DNA of 34,173 bases. Source: JBNJGB01 sp051747385 (lineage in GTDB: Bacteria > Myxococcota_A > UBA9042 > PHBI01 > JACKFB01). This document shows, one piece after another, positions 25,774-33,368 of the stretch (the stretch's first letter is position 1; every line of letters begins with the position of its first letter). The DNA is taken from contig JBNJGB010000051.1 of assembly GCA_051747385.1 (NCBI GenBank), positions 1 through 34,173 on the forward strand, given 5' to 3'. A program made the position numbers and the translations under genes. The notes beneath the pieces are model-generated. The model was not told the origin of the DNA. It saw only the letters and a program-made list of their open reading frames with translations, and ran no database searches.

Positions 25774-27363
25774 TCAGCGGACCGCGTGGCCCTCGTCGGG
25801 ATCCATGGGCGTGCCGAGCCAGGGTGGAGCCACCAGGCGGTTCGCCTCGCCGGTGTGGACGCAGTAGGGGGTGTCGTCGGAGTAGCGGCGCTCGTACGGG
25901 ACGTAGACCATGCAGCTCCCGCCGTGGCACCAGGCGTCGCAGGGCTCCAGGGCCAGCTCGTGGTCCACGGTCCAGGACCGCCCGGTGGCCGTGTCGCAGA
26001 CCCGGTTGTACGACGAGCCGTCGCCCTGGTCCTCGCGAGCGGAGTGCAGGCTCGTGACGATGCGCGCCGGGATCCCCTCGCGCCACATCCCCCGCCGGGC
26101 CTCCTGGGCGTCGAGCTGGAGGGTGACCAGCGCCGGGTCCGGATCGCCGCCGCCCACGTGGAAGACGTGGGCCAGGCCCCGGCCCACCAGCTCCCGGGTC
26201 AGCTCCGGGCAGCGGACCAGGAGGCGGTCGTAGCCGCCCGAGCCCTCGAGCTTCTCACAGGTCCACTCGCCGGCCCGGGCGGCGGCGGTGGCCTCGTCCG
26301 CGAGGTCGTGCAGGGCCGCCCCGTCGAAGCCGCCCCAGAAGTGGACCGGGCCGTAGGACTCCAGGGTGTTGAAGCCCGCCAGGCGCACGTTGGACTCGGC
26401 GTGAGGGCCGTCGAGGACGACCAGGGAGTCGCCGTCCGACCAGCGGACCTCCGTGCGGCGACCGTCGAGCACCACCTCGCTTTCGGGGGGCGGGTCGCTC
26501 GCCTTCTGCTCCCGCTCCACGTCGACGGAAGACCGATCCGCCTCCCGCGGGCGGGGGCCGGCCGGGTCCCCGAGGTGCTTCGCGACGACCACCTCGTTCG
26601 AAGGCTCGTTCCGGAGGCAGGACTCGCGATCGGATCCGTAGGTGTACCGGGCCTCGAACGGGGCGTAGACCATGCAGCTTCCGCCGTGGCACCAGGCGTC
26701 GCAGGCCTCGAAGGTCACCCGGTGCTCCACGACCCACGACTTCCCGGTCCGCGTGTCGCACACCCGGTTGTAGGAGTTCCCCTTGGAGGGATCCTCGGCC
26801 AGGGAGTGCATGCTCGTCACGATGGTGGCGGGGATGGTCCACTCCCACATACCGCGCCGCTCGCGCTGGGCCTCGAGCTGGGCCCGGACCAGATCCTCGT
26901 CCGGTCCGCCCTCGCCGACGTGGAAGACGTGGGCGTAGCCCTCGGAGACGATCTCGTGGCGAAGCTCCGGGCAGTCGACGAGGGCGCGGCCGTAGCCGCC
27001 GGAGCTCTCGCGCGTGGAGCAGCGCCACTCCCGGCTCCGCGCCAGCTTCTTGCCGCCGACGGCCGCGTCGTAGAGATCGTAGCCGTCGAAGCCGCCCCAG
27101 AAGTGGACCGGGCCGTAGGACTCCAGGGTGTTGTAGCCCGCGAGCCGCGCGCGCAGATCCTTGTCGGGCCCCTCCAGCACCCGGAAGGAGTCCCCGTCGT
27201 TCCAGAACACCTGCGTCCGGCGCCCGTCGAGCACGACGTACTGGGAGCGGGAGCGATCCGGGTGGCTCCAGCCGGCCTTGCCGCCGGGGGGGGCGCACGC
27301 CGGCCAGGCGGCGGCGAGCAGGGGCAGCGGAGCGAGCATGGAGAGCAAGGCGCGGAGCGTCAC
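25774..27363 (-). CDS. Exported protein with two tandem SNase-fold (thermonuclease-like) domains
   Basis: A 529-residue protein made of two homologous halves (about 42-262 and 296-510). Each half resembles staphylococcal nuclease: NDGDSFRVL / SDGDSLVVL (SNase DGDT), RLAGYNTLESYG / RLAGFNTLESYG (RLxxIDTPE), GGYGRALV / GGYDRLLV (with the SNase-type Arg), and RRGMW near the end of the fold. The IDTPE aspartate is Asn in both halves (Asn78, Asn332). After each fold comes NRVCDT...CDAWCHGGSCMVY, a Cys-rich extension not in SNase. The GTG start has AGGAGG 9 nt upstream, followed by a signal sequence ending at WPAC (Cys23, a poor lipobox). Role: nuclease or a substrate-binding derivative; unproven. 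Confidence 0.8.
   Translation of the reverse strand: MTLRALLSMLAPLPLLAAAWPACAPPGGKAGWSHPDRSRSQYVVLDGRRTQVFWNDGDSFRVLEGPDKDLRARLAGYNTLESYGPVHFWGGFDGYDLYDAAVGGKKLARSREWRCSTRESSGGYGRALVDCPELRHEIVSEGYAHVFHVGEGGPDEDLVRAQLEAQRERRGMWEWTIPATIVTSMHSLAEDPSKGNSYNRVCDTRTGKSWVVEHRVTFEACDAWCHGGSCMVYAPFEARYTYGSDRESCLRNEPSNEVVVAKHLGDPAGPRPREADRSSVDVEREQKASDPPPESEVVLDGRRTEVRWSDGDSLVVLDGPHAESNVRLAGFNTLESYGPVHFWGGFDGAALHDLADEATAAARAGEWTCEKLEGSGGYDRLLVRCPELTRELVGRGLAHVFHVGGGDPDPALVTLQLDAQEARRGMWREGIPARIVTSLHSAREDQGDGSSYNRVCDTATGRSWTVDHELALEPCDAWCHGGSCMVYVPYERRYSDDTPYCVHTGEANRLVAPPWLGTPMDPDEGHAVR
26321..27133. repeat. 51-nt identical direct repeat within the tandem nuclease-fold gene
   Basis: 26321-26371 and 27083-27133 are identical over 51 bases and encode the NTLESYGPVHFWGGFDG segment of each half. 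The flanking DNA is clearly diverged, so this stretch is either under strong constraint or homogenised by gene conversion. Confidence 0.9.
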
Positions 27364-27456
27364 GCGGGGCCTCCTGGGCGCGGAGATGAACGGGGTGGAA
27401 GCTACCACAGCGCCGGGATCGGCCGGAACCGGTGGCGAGCCGATATCTCATCGTCC

Positions 27457-27484
27457 TTGAGGCGAGCGGCTGTCTGACTATAGT
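27457..27484 (+). promoter_or_regulatory. Sigma-70-type promoter for the Cys-rich lipoprotein gene
   Basis: TTGAGG, a 16-nt spacer, TATAGT (27479-27484), 31 bp before the ATG at 27516. One of the few AT-rich hexamers in this GC-rich spacer. Confidence 0.6.
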
Positions 27485-27515
27485 GCGGGCCCTCACTCGG
27501 ACCGGGAGCGGTTCC

Positions 27516-29348
27516 ATGCGTTCGGCCATCCATCGATTCTCCCTCCTCCTCGCCTCGTCGGCCCTGGTCTTCGCCGCCTGCGACAGCAGTGACGGCGGCG
27601 GGAGCGGCGGCAGCGTGGACGCCATCGGCGACGTCACGTACGGCGCCTGCCAGAGCCACCAGGAGTGCGCCGGCCTGGGGACCGATCTGGCTCCGTGCCA
27701 GACCCTGCTCTGCGATCCGTCCCGGGGTCAGTGCGTCGTGACGGCCGCGCCCGACAACGCCACCTGCGACGACGGGGACCCCTGCACCGTGGAGACCCAC
27801 TGTGTCGAGGGCGCCTGCGTGCCTACGAGCGACGCCGAGCCGGACTGCGACGACGGCAACCCGTGTACGGGCGACGGCTGCAAGCCGGGCGTGGGCTGCG
27901 TCCACTCCAACATCTCGGCGGCCTGTGACGACGGCAACGGCTGCACGATCAACGACTCCTGCGAGGACGGCCTCTGCGACGGGCAGGCGACCGGAGACTG
28001 CTCCTGCGAGGAGGACGCGGACTGCGCCGAGTTCGACGACGGCAACCCGTGCAACGGAGAGCTGTTCTGCAACGTCGGCCGCTGCGACGTGGATCCCACG
28101 ACGGTCGTGACCTGCCAGGACAACGACGATCCCTGTGAGAACGTGGCCTGCAACCCCGAGACGGGCGCGTGCGAGGCGACGCCGGTGGAGGACGGCACGG
28201 CCTGCAGCGACGGGGACGGCTGCACGGTCGACGACACCTGCCAGGGCGGCGAGTGCGTGGGGACCTCCCAGTGTACCTGCGAGGACGACGAGGACTGCGC
28301 GGGCTACGAGGACGGCGACCTCTGCAACGGCAGCCTGGCCTGCGTCGACGGCGTCTGCGAGGTGGATCCCGCGACCGTCCCGGACTGCGAGGACGAGACC
28401 CCGGACGACTGCGAGGACGTGCTCTGCGAGCCGGAGACCGGCGCCTGCGTCACGGTCCCCCGCGCGGACGGCGCCGCCTGCGCGTCGGGCGATCCCTGCA
28501 CCGAGGGCGCCACCTGCCTCGAGGGCGAGTGCCAGGGCGGCACCGAGAAGGACTGCGACGACGGCAACCCGTGCACCCTGGACGTCTGTCTGGAGGACGG
28601 CTGCGAGCACCAGGCCAACGACGGCGTGAGCTGTGACGACGGGGATTCGTGCACCAGCGACGACCGGTGCCTGAACAAGGAGTGCGTCGGCGGCACGGAC
28701 AACTGCGTGTGCGGCGACGGCTTCTGCTCCGCCAGCGAGACCTGCGAGACCTGCGGCGAGGACTGCGGTGAGTGCAAGGTCTGCGGCGACGGCGTCTGCT
28801 CCGCCGAGGAGGACCCCATGTCCTGCCCGTCCGACTGCGAGGGCGGCGGCGGGACCTGCGGGGACGGGAACTGCGACCAGCTCGAGAGCTTCACGTGCCC
28901 CGCCGACTGCGAGTGCGGAGACGGCACGTGCGATCTCCTCGAGGACGAGGAGAGCTGCCCGGAAGACTGCGAGAACGTCGAGGATCCGTGCGGCGACGGC
29001 GTCTGCGATGAGGAGGCCTTCGAGCAGTTCACCTGCCCGGAGGACTGCGAGGGGGCCGAGTGCAACGGCGTCTGCGAGGAGACGGATCAGTTCACGTGCC
29101 CCGAGGACTGCCAGGGCGACGCGGACCCGGAGCCCGGCCCCGAGCCCGGCCCCGAGCCGCAGCCGGAGACCCAGCCCGAGACGACCCCCGACGCCGTGGA
29201 CGACACGGTGGACGCCGGCTCGACCGACGTGATCGAGGAGGTCGTCGAGGACGTGGGGCCGACGCCCGAGGACGCCGCGGCGTCCGAGGACACCTCGAGC
29301 GACGGCGGTGTCATGGACGCCGGGATGGAGATCGGCGAGGACGCGTAG
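27516..29348 (+). CDS. Cys-rich repeat lipoprotein with acidic C-terminal tail
   Basis: A 610-residue surface-type lipoprotein. Signal LLLASSALVFAAC with lipidated Cys22 and Asp at +2, then a Gly/Ser linker. Residues 44-395 carry repeats of the type C(D/S)DG(N/D)xCT...C..G.C (for example CDDGNPCTGDGC at 111-122 and CDDGDSCTSDDRC). Residues 398-532 switch to CGDGxCxxxExxxxCPxDC repeats, about six copies. The tail (536-610) is Pro/Glu/Asp-rich (PEPGPEPGPEP) with no Cys. Such repeats are common in large Myxococcota surface proteins and may bind calcium or be disulfide-linked rods. No enzyme domain is seen. ATG with GGGAGCGG upstream; divergent from the tandem nuclease-fold gene. Confidence 0.85.
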   Translation: MRSAIHRFSLLLASSALVFAACDSSDGGGSGGSVDAIGDVTYGACQSHQECAGLGTDLAPCQTLLCDPSRGQCVVTAAPDNATCDDGDPCTVETHCVEGACVPTSDAEPDCDDGNPCTGDGCKPGVGCVHSNISAACDDGNGCTINDSCEDGLCDGQATGDCSCEEDADCAEFDDGNPCNGELFCNVGRCDVDPTTVVTCQDNDDPCENVACNPETGACEATPVEDGTACSDGDGCTVDDTCQGGECVGTSQCTCEDDEDCAGYEDGDLCNGSLACVDGVCEVDPATVPDCEDETPDDCEDVLCEPETGACVTVPRADGAACASGDPCTEGATCLEGECQGGTEKDCDDGNPCTLDVCLEDGCEHQANDGVSCDDGDSCTSDDRCLNKECVGGTDNCVCGDGFCSASETCETCGEDCGECKVCGDGVCSAEEDPMSCPSDCEGGGGTCGDGNCDQLESFTCPADCECGDGTCDLLEDEESCPEDCENVEDPCGDGVCDEEAFEQFTCPEDCEGAECNGVCEETDQFTCPEDCQGDADPEPGPEPGPEPQPETQPETTPDAVDDTVDAGSTDVIEEVVEDVGPTPEDAAASEDTSSDGGVMDAGMEIGEDA

Positions 29349-29375
29349 GGTCGCTCGCGTGGGCCTATCCTCTTC

Positions 29376-29444
29376 GCGGGCGGGGACGCCCGCGGTCCCA
29401 GGCGCCGCTCGCGTTGGCCGTGGAGGGCGGGTTTCCATCCCGCC
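29376..29444. repeat. REP-like hairpins between the lipoprotein gene and the tRNAs
   Basis: GCGGGC-GGGGAC-GCCCGC (29376-29393) and GGCGGG-TTTCCAT-CCCGCC (29426-29444) are two perfect 6-bp hairpins. A related form, GCCGGGTTCCCATCCCGGGC, is at 22221-22240 before glgP. No gene is seen in 29349-29529. Confidence 0.5.
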
Positions 29445-29529
29445 AGCCGTGGGGGTGCTCTGCGCCGTTCAGGTCCACGACCGGCCCGCCGACATGGACG
29501 GTCGTGGGATCCGTGCGCCGAAACGACGA

Positions 29530-29556
29530 GAGGCCGACGCGTGATGCGCCGGCCTC
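29530..29556 (-). terminator. Terminator hairpin for the tRNA pair
   Basis: On the minus strand GAGGCCGGCGC-ATCAC-GCGTCGGCCTC forms an 11-bp stem with one G-U pair and a 5-nt loop, followed by TCGTCGTTTC. It begins 6 nt after the CCA end of the downstream tRNA. Confidence 0.7.
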
Positions 29557-29562
29557 CCGGGT

Positions 29563-29639
<77 letters not shown>

Positions 29640-29666
29640 GTAGCTGGGACGCCTCGTCGCGACGGT

Positions 29667-29743
<77 letters not shown>

Positions 29744-29806
29744 GCAGCGGGCGAGAGCGTCCCTGGCGTCTTGTTTTCAACCGCGCTTCCCCGGCGCGGG
29801 TCGCCA

Positions 29807-29835
29807 TTGGTAAGCCCCGACGCTCCGCGTGTCAA
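29807..29835 (-). promoter_or_regulatory. Strong sigma-70-type promoter for the tRNA-Met pair
   Basis: On the minus strand: TTGACA (consensus -35), 17-nt spacer, TACCAA(T). The predicted start lies about 55-60 bp before the first tRNA. No gene lies between. Confidence 0.65.
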
Positions 29836-29906
29836 CCTCCAATTCGTCTGCCGCGCCGATTGTCCGGGGCGGGCTCCGGCACAGCTTCGGGCGAGCTGCG
29901 CGCTGC

Positions 29907-30542
29907 TCAGGGCCCCTCGCAGGCCGGCGCCTCGTCCAGGGAGTGCGTCACGGCGCAGCCATAGACCGGGGCGCGCGAGGCCGCGGGCTCCCTGTCGGCC
30001 AGGACGGCCTCCAGGGCCTCTCGCGCCCACGGCTCCCGGCCCCGGGCCCCCGGCTTCCGCTCGTTGTCGATCCAGCCGACGAAACGAACGGCCCCCGAGC
30101 GATCCAGGATGACGGTGGTGGGGGTGCTGGTCACGCCGAGGCGATCGGCGAGGCGGGCGGCCGCGTCACGCACGATGGGAAGGGGGAATCGGCGCTCCGC
30201 GGCCACCCGCGCCACCGACTCGGCGTCGTCGTCGGCGTTGCTGCTGACGGCGAGCATGGCCACGCGATCCTCCGGGTAGTCGGCCCGGAGGGTCTCCATC
30301 CGCTCCTGGTATCTCTTCACGCACGGGCACCGGGTGGCCCACCAGAACAGCACGGTGGCGTCGTGGTCCGAGACCACCCCGGCGAGGTCGAAGGGCTCCC
30401 CGTCGAGGGTGCGCAGCCCCTCCACGGCGGGATCGTCGGCCGACACGCGCCCGGCCCCGCCCGTGGTGGCGCAGGCGGCGAGCAGGGCGACGGCCGCGGC
30501 GACCAAGGCAACCGACGCGGCGACCAGGATGTGGCGTTCCAT
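29907..30542 (-). CDS. Redoxin (AhpC/TSA or TlpA-like) lipoprotein with a CPC motif
   Basis: A 211-residue thioredoxin-fold lipoprotein. The signal ends in LLAAC (Cys24). The fold starts with LRTLDGEPFDLAGVV (43-57); the active region is VLFWWATRCPCVKRYQE (64-80) with Cys72 and Cys74. TlpA-like proteins have WCxPC at this point; here the motif is one residue shorter, CPC. Later are STPTTVILDRSG (cis-Pro loop) and VGWIDNERKPG. A third cysteine lies in VYGCAVT near the end, as in redoxins whose tail has a GC motif. Last gene of the minus-strand operon; AGGAGG 9 nt before ATG overlaps the end of the preceding gene. Probably an envelope thiol reductase or peroxidase. Confidence 0.8.
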   Translation of the reverse strand: MERHILVAASVALVAAAVALLAACATTGGAGRVSADDPAVEGLRTLDGEPFDLAGVVSDHDATVLFWWATRCPCVKRYQERMETLRADYPEDRVAMLAVSSNADDDAESVARVAAERRFPLPIVRDAAARLADRLGVTSTPTTVILDRSGAVRFVGWIDNERKPGARGREPWAREALEAVLADREPAASRAPVYGCAVTHSLDEAPACEGP

Positions 30543-30551
30543 GTCGTCCTC

Positions 30552-31472
30552 CTAGAAGTAGCCGTAGCGGAGCCCGAGGCTGGTGGTGACGCGCGCCTCG
30601 CGGTTGACCCCGAGGTGCCGGAAGGGCAGGCCCGTGCCGACGGAGCCCTGGAGCGTCCAGTGCGGCGCCATGCGCCAGGAGGCCGCCAGGGAGGCGCCCG
30701 TGTCGTAGCGGGCCGAGTCCTCGACGCGCTCGCCGTCGATGTGCACGGGGGCCTCCCAGCCGGCGCGGAGCACGAGGCTCGTCACGACGTCCTCGGTGAC
30801 CTCGAACCCTCCGGTCACGCTGCCGTCCAGGCCCACGCCGTAGCGCTGCGTGGCGTCGATGTCGTCCCGGTGCGCCGGGAGCGGCACCGTGAGCCCGACG
30901 TCGCCCCGGACGAACCAGGGCATGCGGGTGCGCTCCACGGACAGCCCGAGGGTGAGCGCGGCGGCGCCCCGGCCCGTGACGTCGGCGCCCAGCGGGCTGT
31001 CCGAGTCCTCCGTTGCGCGGCCCGTCGGCGCGACCACGCCGGCCGTGAGCGCCACGGCGGGAAGCTCCGCGTACTCCCCGACGGAGAGGACCTCGTAGCG
31101 GACCAGGGCCTGGACGTCCGCCAGCCCGCCGCCCACGTCGGACGTCCCTCCCGCCTCCCGGTGGGTGAGCAGGAAGGGGAGGCGGGCGCCGAGGGAGGTG
31201 CGCCGGGACAGGCGGACGAGGGTCCAGACCTCCGACCGCCACTCGTCGTCCGTGTAGCCGTCGCCGTAGGAGGACCAGCGCCGGTCGCGATCCCAGCGCC
31301 CGATGCCGGTGCCCCAGCTCGTGGTGGCGCCGACCGCGAAGGTCTCCCAGATGAGGAGGCGGCCGACGCCCGTGGCGGTGGCGGACATGCAGCAGGCGGC
31401 GCCCCGGGCGATCCGCGGCGAGGCCCCCGCCAGGGCGAGGGCGATCGCGGCGATGAGGAGCCCGCGCCTCAT
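30552..31472 (-). CDS. Outer-membrane beta-barrel protein
   Basis: A 306-residue protein with a signal peptide (about 1-24, ending ARGA). It is followed by a CC pair and GVGRLLIWETFAVG, then alternating polar/hydrophobic strands typical of a barrel (ARLPFLLT, VQALVRYEVL, SVERTRMPWFVRGDVGLTVPL) and a C-terminal GLRYGYF ending in Phe, the usual signal for barrel assembly. No lipobox. Its ATG overlaps the stop of the upstream YtkA-like gene (TGATG), and the redoxin follows 9 nt after its stop, so the three genes are one operon. It may be a small-solute or metal-related transporter; the substrate is unknown. Confidence 0.7.
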   Translation of the reverse strand: MRRGLLIAAIALALAGASPRIARGAACCMSATATGVGRLLIWETFAVGATTSWGTGIGRWDRDRRWSSYGDGYTDDEWRSEVWTLVRLSRRTSLGARLPFLLTHREAGGTSDVGGGLADVQALVRYEVLSVGEYAELPAVALTAGVVAPTGRATEDSDSPLGADVTGRGAAALTLGLSVERTRMPWFVRGDVGLTVPLPAHRDDIDATQRYGVGLDGSVTGGFEVTEDVVTSLVLRAGWEAPVHIDGERVEDSARYDTGASLAASWRMAPHWTLQGSVGTGLPFRHLGVNREARVTTSLGLRYGYF

Positions 31473-31879
31473 CAGCCGTCGTCGGCCTGCACGTCGACGT
31501 CGATCTCCGTGGCGCCGGCGTCGTCGCCCTTCACGGCGTCCACGTAGACGACCCACGGGCCGGGCATCTGGAACGTGACGGGGCTCGCCTCGTACACGCC
31601 GTCGCCCATGTCCTGGACGACCGGGGTCTCCGTGGAGCCGTGGCCCATGGACGGCATTTGGGGATCGACGACCACCGTGGCGCCCTCGACGGGCTCCCCG
31701 GCGGCGTCGAGCACCGTCACGCGCACGACGTTCTGGCCCACCGTGACCGGCGGGTCCGTGATCTCGGCCTGGACTGTGAGCGTGGCCTCGGAGCCGTCGT
31801 CGCCCCCGCTGTCGCAGGCGCCGGCGAGGCCGATCATCGCCACGAGGGCGAACCGGATGACGGGATGGATGGGATGCAA
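31472..31879 (-). CDS. YtkA/FixH-like lipoprotein
   Basis: A 135-residue lipoprotein with one immunoglobulin-like YtkA/FixH domain. The TTG start has AGGAGG 6 nt upstream and no better start fits. The signal ends in GLAGAC (Cys22), followed by an acidic linker. The domain has VRVTVLDAAGEPVEGATV and the family hallmark PQMPSMGHGSTE, then GVYEASPVTFQMPGPWVVYVD. YtkA/FixH domains are found with copper handling and cytochrome oxidase assembly. First gene of a three-gene operon, divergent from the RegB-like kinase; RegA-type boxes lie in the spacer. Confidence 0.78.
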   Translation of the reverse strand: MHPIHPVIRFALVAMIGLAGACDSGGDDGSEATLTVQAEITDPPVTVGQNVVRVTVLDAAGEPVEGATVVVDPQMPSMGHGSTETPVVQDMGDGVYEASPVTFQMPGPWVVYVDAVKGDDAGATEIDVDVQADDG

Positions 31880-31940
31880 GAGCAGCCTCCTGTTTTTGCG
31901 AACCTGCTCCCGCGGTATCAGGGGGCGCGGAGGAGCGCGT

Positions 31941-31955
31941 GCGGCAGATCGTCGC
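31941..31955. promoter_or_regulatory. RegA/PrrA-type box 1
   Basis: GCGGC-AGATC-GTCGC, matching the inverted GCGNC...GNCGC motif described for RegA/PrrA-family regulators. A wider dyad, GCGTGCG...CGCACGC, spans 31937-31959. It sits about 60 bp from the YtkA-like start, roughly 20 bp upstream of a TGATAC that could be its -10. Confidence 0.7.
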
Positions 31956-31994
31956 ACGCCGCCCGGAGGCACCCGGCGCGGGGGCTCGACGGGT

Positions 31995-32009
31995 GCGGCA
32001 AATCGTCGC
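31995..32009. promoter_or_regulatory. RegA/PrrA-type box 2
   Basis: GCGGC-AAATC-GTCGC, identical to box 1 except one base of the spacer, in the same orientation and 54 bp away, close to five helical turns. It lies about 64 bp before the RegB-like kinase start. Confidence 0.7.
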
Positions 32010-32072
32010 AGGCTCCGGGCGAGCCCGTGACCGGCGGGCCCGTGGCCGGTAGTGGATCGGGCAGGAGGTGTG

Positions 32073-33368
32073 GTGCCAGCCCAGACGTCGATCGTCGCCC
32101 GGCCCGAGGACGCCGCCGTCCCGGCGGACGTGGCCCGGATCAACCTGTCGTGGCTCGTGCGGCTGCGCTGGGTCGCGGTGGGCGTCCAGGTGCTCCTGGT
32201 GGCCGGTGTGTACGTCGGCCTGGAGATGGACCTCCCCATCGGCACCCTGGGCGGCCTGGCGGCGGTGGTGCTGGCCTCCAACATCGGGGCGGCGGTCTGG
32301 GTCGGGGCCCAGCGGCCGGTCCCGCAAGCGCTCGTGGCCGGCGTGCTCGCCCTGGACGTGGCCGTGCTCACCGCCATGCTGTACGTGACCGGTGGCCCGG
32401 CGAACCCGTTCAGCCTGCTGTACATGGTCTACATCGCGCTGGCCCCGGTCCTGCTGGGGCGCCGCTGGAGCCTGATCGTCACGGTCCTGGCCGTCGTGGG
32501 CTTCGGACTCCTCTTCGTCCTCCACGACGCCTGGAAGGGGGGCCACGACCACGGCTCCATGCGCATGCACCTGGAGGGGATGTGGGTTGCCACGGCCATC
32601 ACGGCGGCCCTCATCGCGTGGTTCGTCCACGAGATCCGCGGGGCGCTCGCCCGCCGGGACGCCGAGCTGGCGGAGCTGCGACGCATCGGCGCGCGCAGCG
32701 ACAAGCTCGCGGCCCTGGCCACCATGGCGGCGGGCGCGGCCCACGAGCTGGCGACGCCCCTGGGCACCATCGCCGTGGCGTCCCGGGAGCTCCAACGGGA
32801 CCTGGAGACGCGCGACGACGGGGGGCTGGCCGAGGACGCCGCGCTCATCCGGCAGGAGGTCGACCGCTGCCGGGACATCCTGGGGCGCCTCCGCAGCGGC
32901 TCCGGGCAGTCGCCGGGCGAGGGTGCGTACCCCGTGACCGTGGCGCAGCTCCTCGGGGCCGTCATGGCCCGGGCCGATCGCGCGCAGCCGGTGGTCGTGT
33001 ACGACGCGATCCCGGACGTGCGGGTGGACGTCCCGCTCGACGCGGTGGCGGGAGCGGTGCGGAACCTGCTGGACAACGCGCGCGCCGCCTCCCCGCCCGA
33101 CGCACCGGTGGAGCTGGAGGCCACGGCCGACGGCGACGACGTGATCCTCCGGGTGCGGGATCACGGCCACGGCATGCCGCCCGAGGTCCTGGCGCGCGTC
33201 GGAGAGCCCTTCTTCACCACGCGCAGCCCGGGGGAGGGCATGGGGCTCGGCGTCTACGTGGCCCGGGGCGTCGTGGGGCCCCTGGGTGGTACACTGGAGC
33301 TGTCGTCGGAGCCGGGCGAGGGCACGACCGCGACGATCCGGCTCCCCCGGGCGGGAGCTGGCCGATGA
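32073..33368 (+). CDS. regB: RegB/PrrB-type redox sensor histidine kinase
   Basis: A 431-residue membrane kinase. Six hydrophobic segments lie within about 32-188. The loop motif GGPANPF (107-113) matches the quinone-binding GGxxNPF of RegB. The H box AGAAHELATPLGTIAV (220-235, His224) is the RegB form. RCRDIL with Cys266 lies where RegB has its redox-active cysteine. The ATPase has NLLDNARAAS (N box), DHGHGMP and GEGMGLGVYVARG (G boxes). A His-rich loop GGHDHGSMRMH (156-166) precedes the last segment. AGGAGG lies only 4 nt before GTG 32073; GTG 32052 and GTG 32070 are alternatives. The stop overlaps the regulator start (ATGA). It would sense quinone or oxygen state and phosphorylate the next protein. 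Confidence 0.9.
   Translation: MPAQTSIVARPEDAAVPADVARINLSWLVRLRWVAVGVQVLLVAGVYVGLEMDLPIGTLGGLAAVVLASNIGAAVWVGAQRPVPQALVAGVLALDVAVLTAMLYVTGGPANPFSLLYMVYIALAPVLLGRRWSLIVTVLAVVGFGLLFVLHDAWKGGHDHGSMRMHLEGMWVATAITAALIAWFVHEIRGALARRDAELAELRRIGARSDKLAALATMAAGAAHELATPLGTIAVASRELQRDLETRDDGGLAEDAALIRQEVDRCRDILGRLRSGSGQSPGEGAYPVTVAQLLGAVMARADRAQPVVVYDAIPDVRVDVPLDAVAGAVRNLLDNARAASPPDAPVELEATADGDDVILRVRDHGHGMPPEVLARVGEPFFTTRSPGEGMGLGVYVARGVVGPLGGTLELSSEPGEGTTATIRLPRAGAGR

Noticed and set aside
27728..29065. Ser/Gln-rich minus-strand frames resembling adhesin repeats
   Set aside because: They are the third-frame complement of the Cys-rich repeats, so the periodicity is borrowed.
27402..29438. 678-residue Ala/Val-rich minus-strand frame opposite the Cys-rich lipoprotein
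   Set aside because: Its apparent hydrophobic repeats are the complement of GAC/TGC-rich codons; the plus strand has promoter, ribosome site and lipobox.
30552..33170. 872-residue minus-strand fusion across the barrel gene into the kinase region
   Set aside because: The real barrel protein starts at ATG 31472; upstream residues are antisense to regB.
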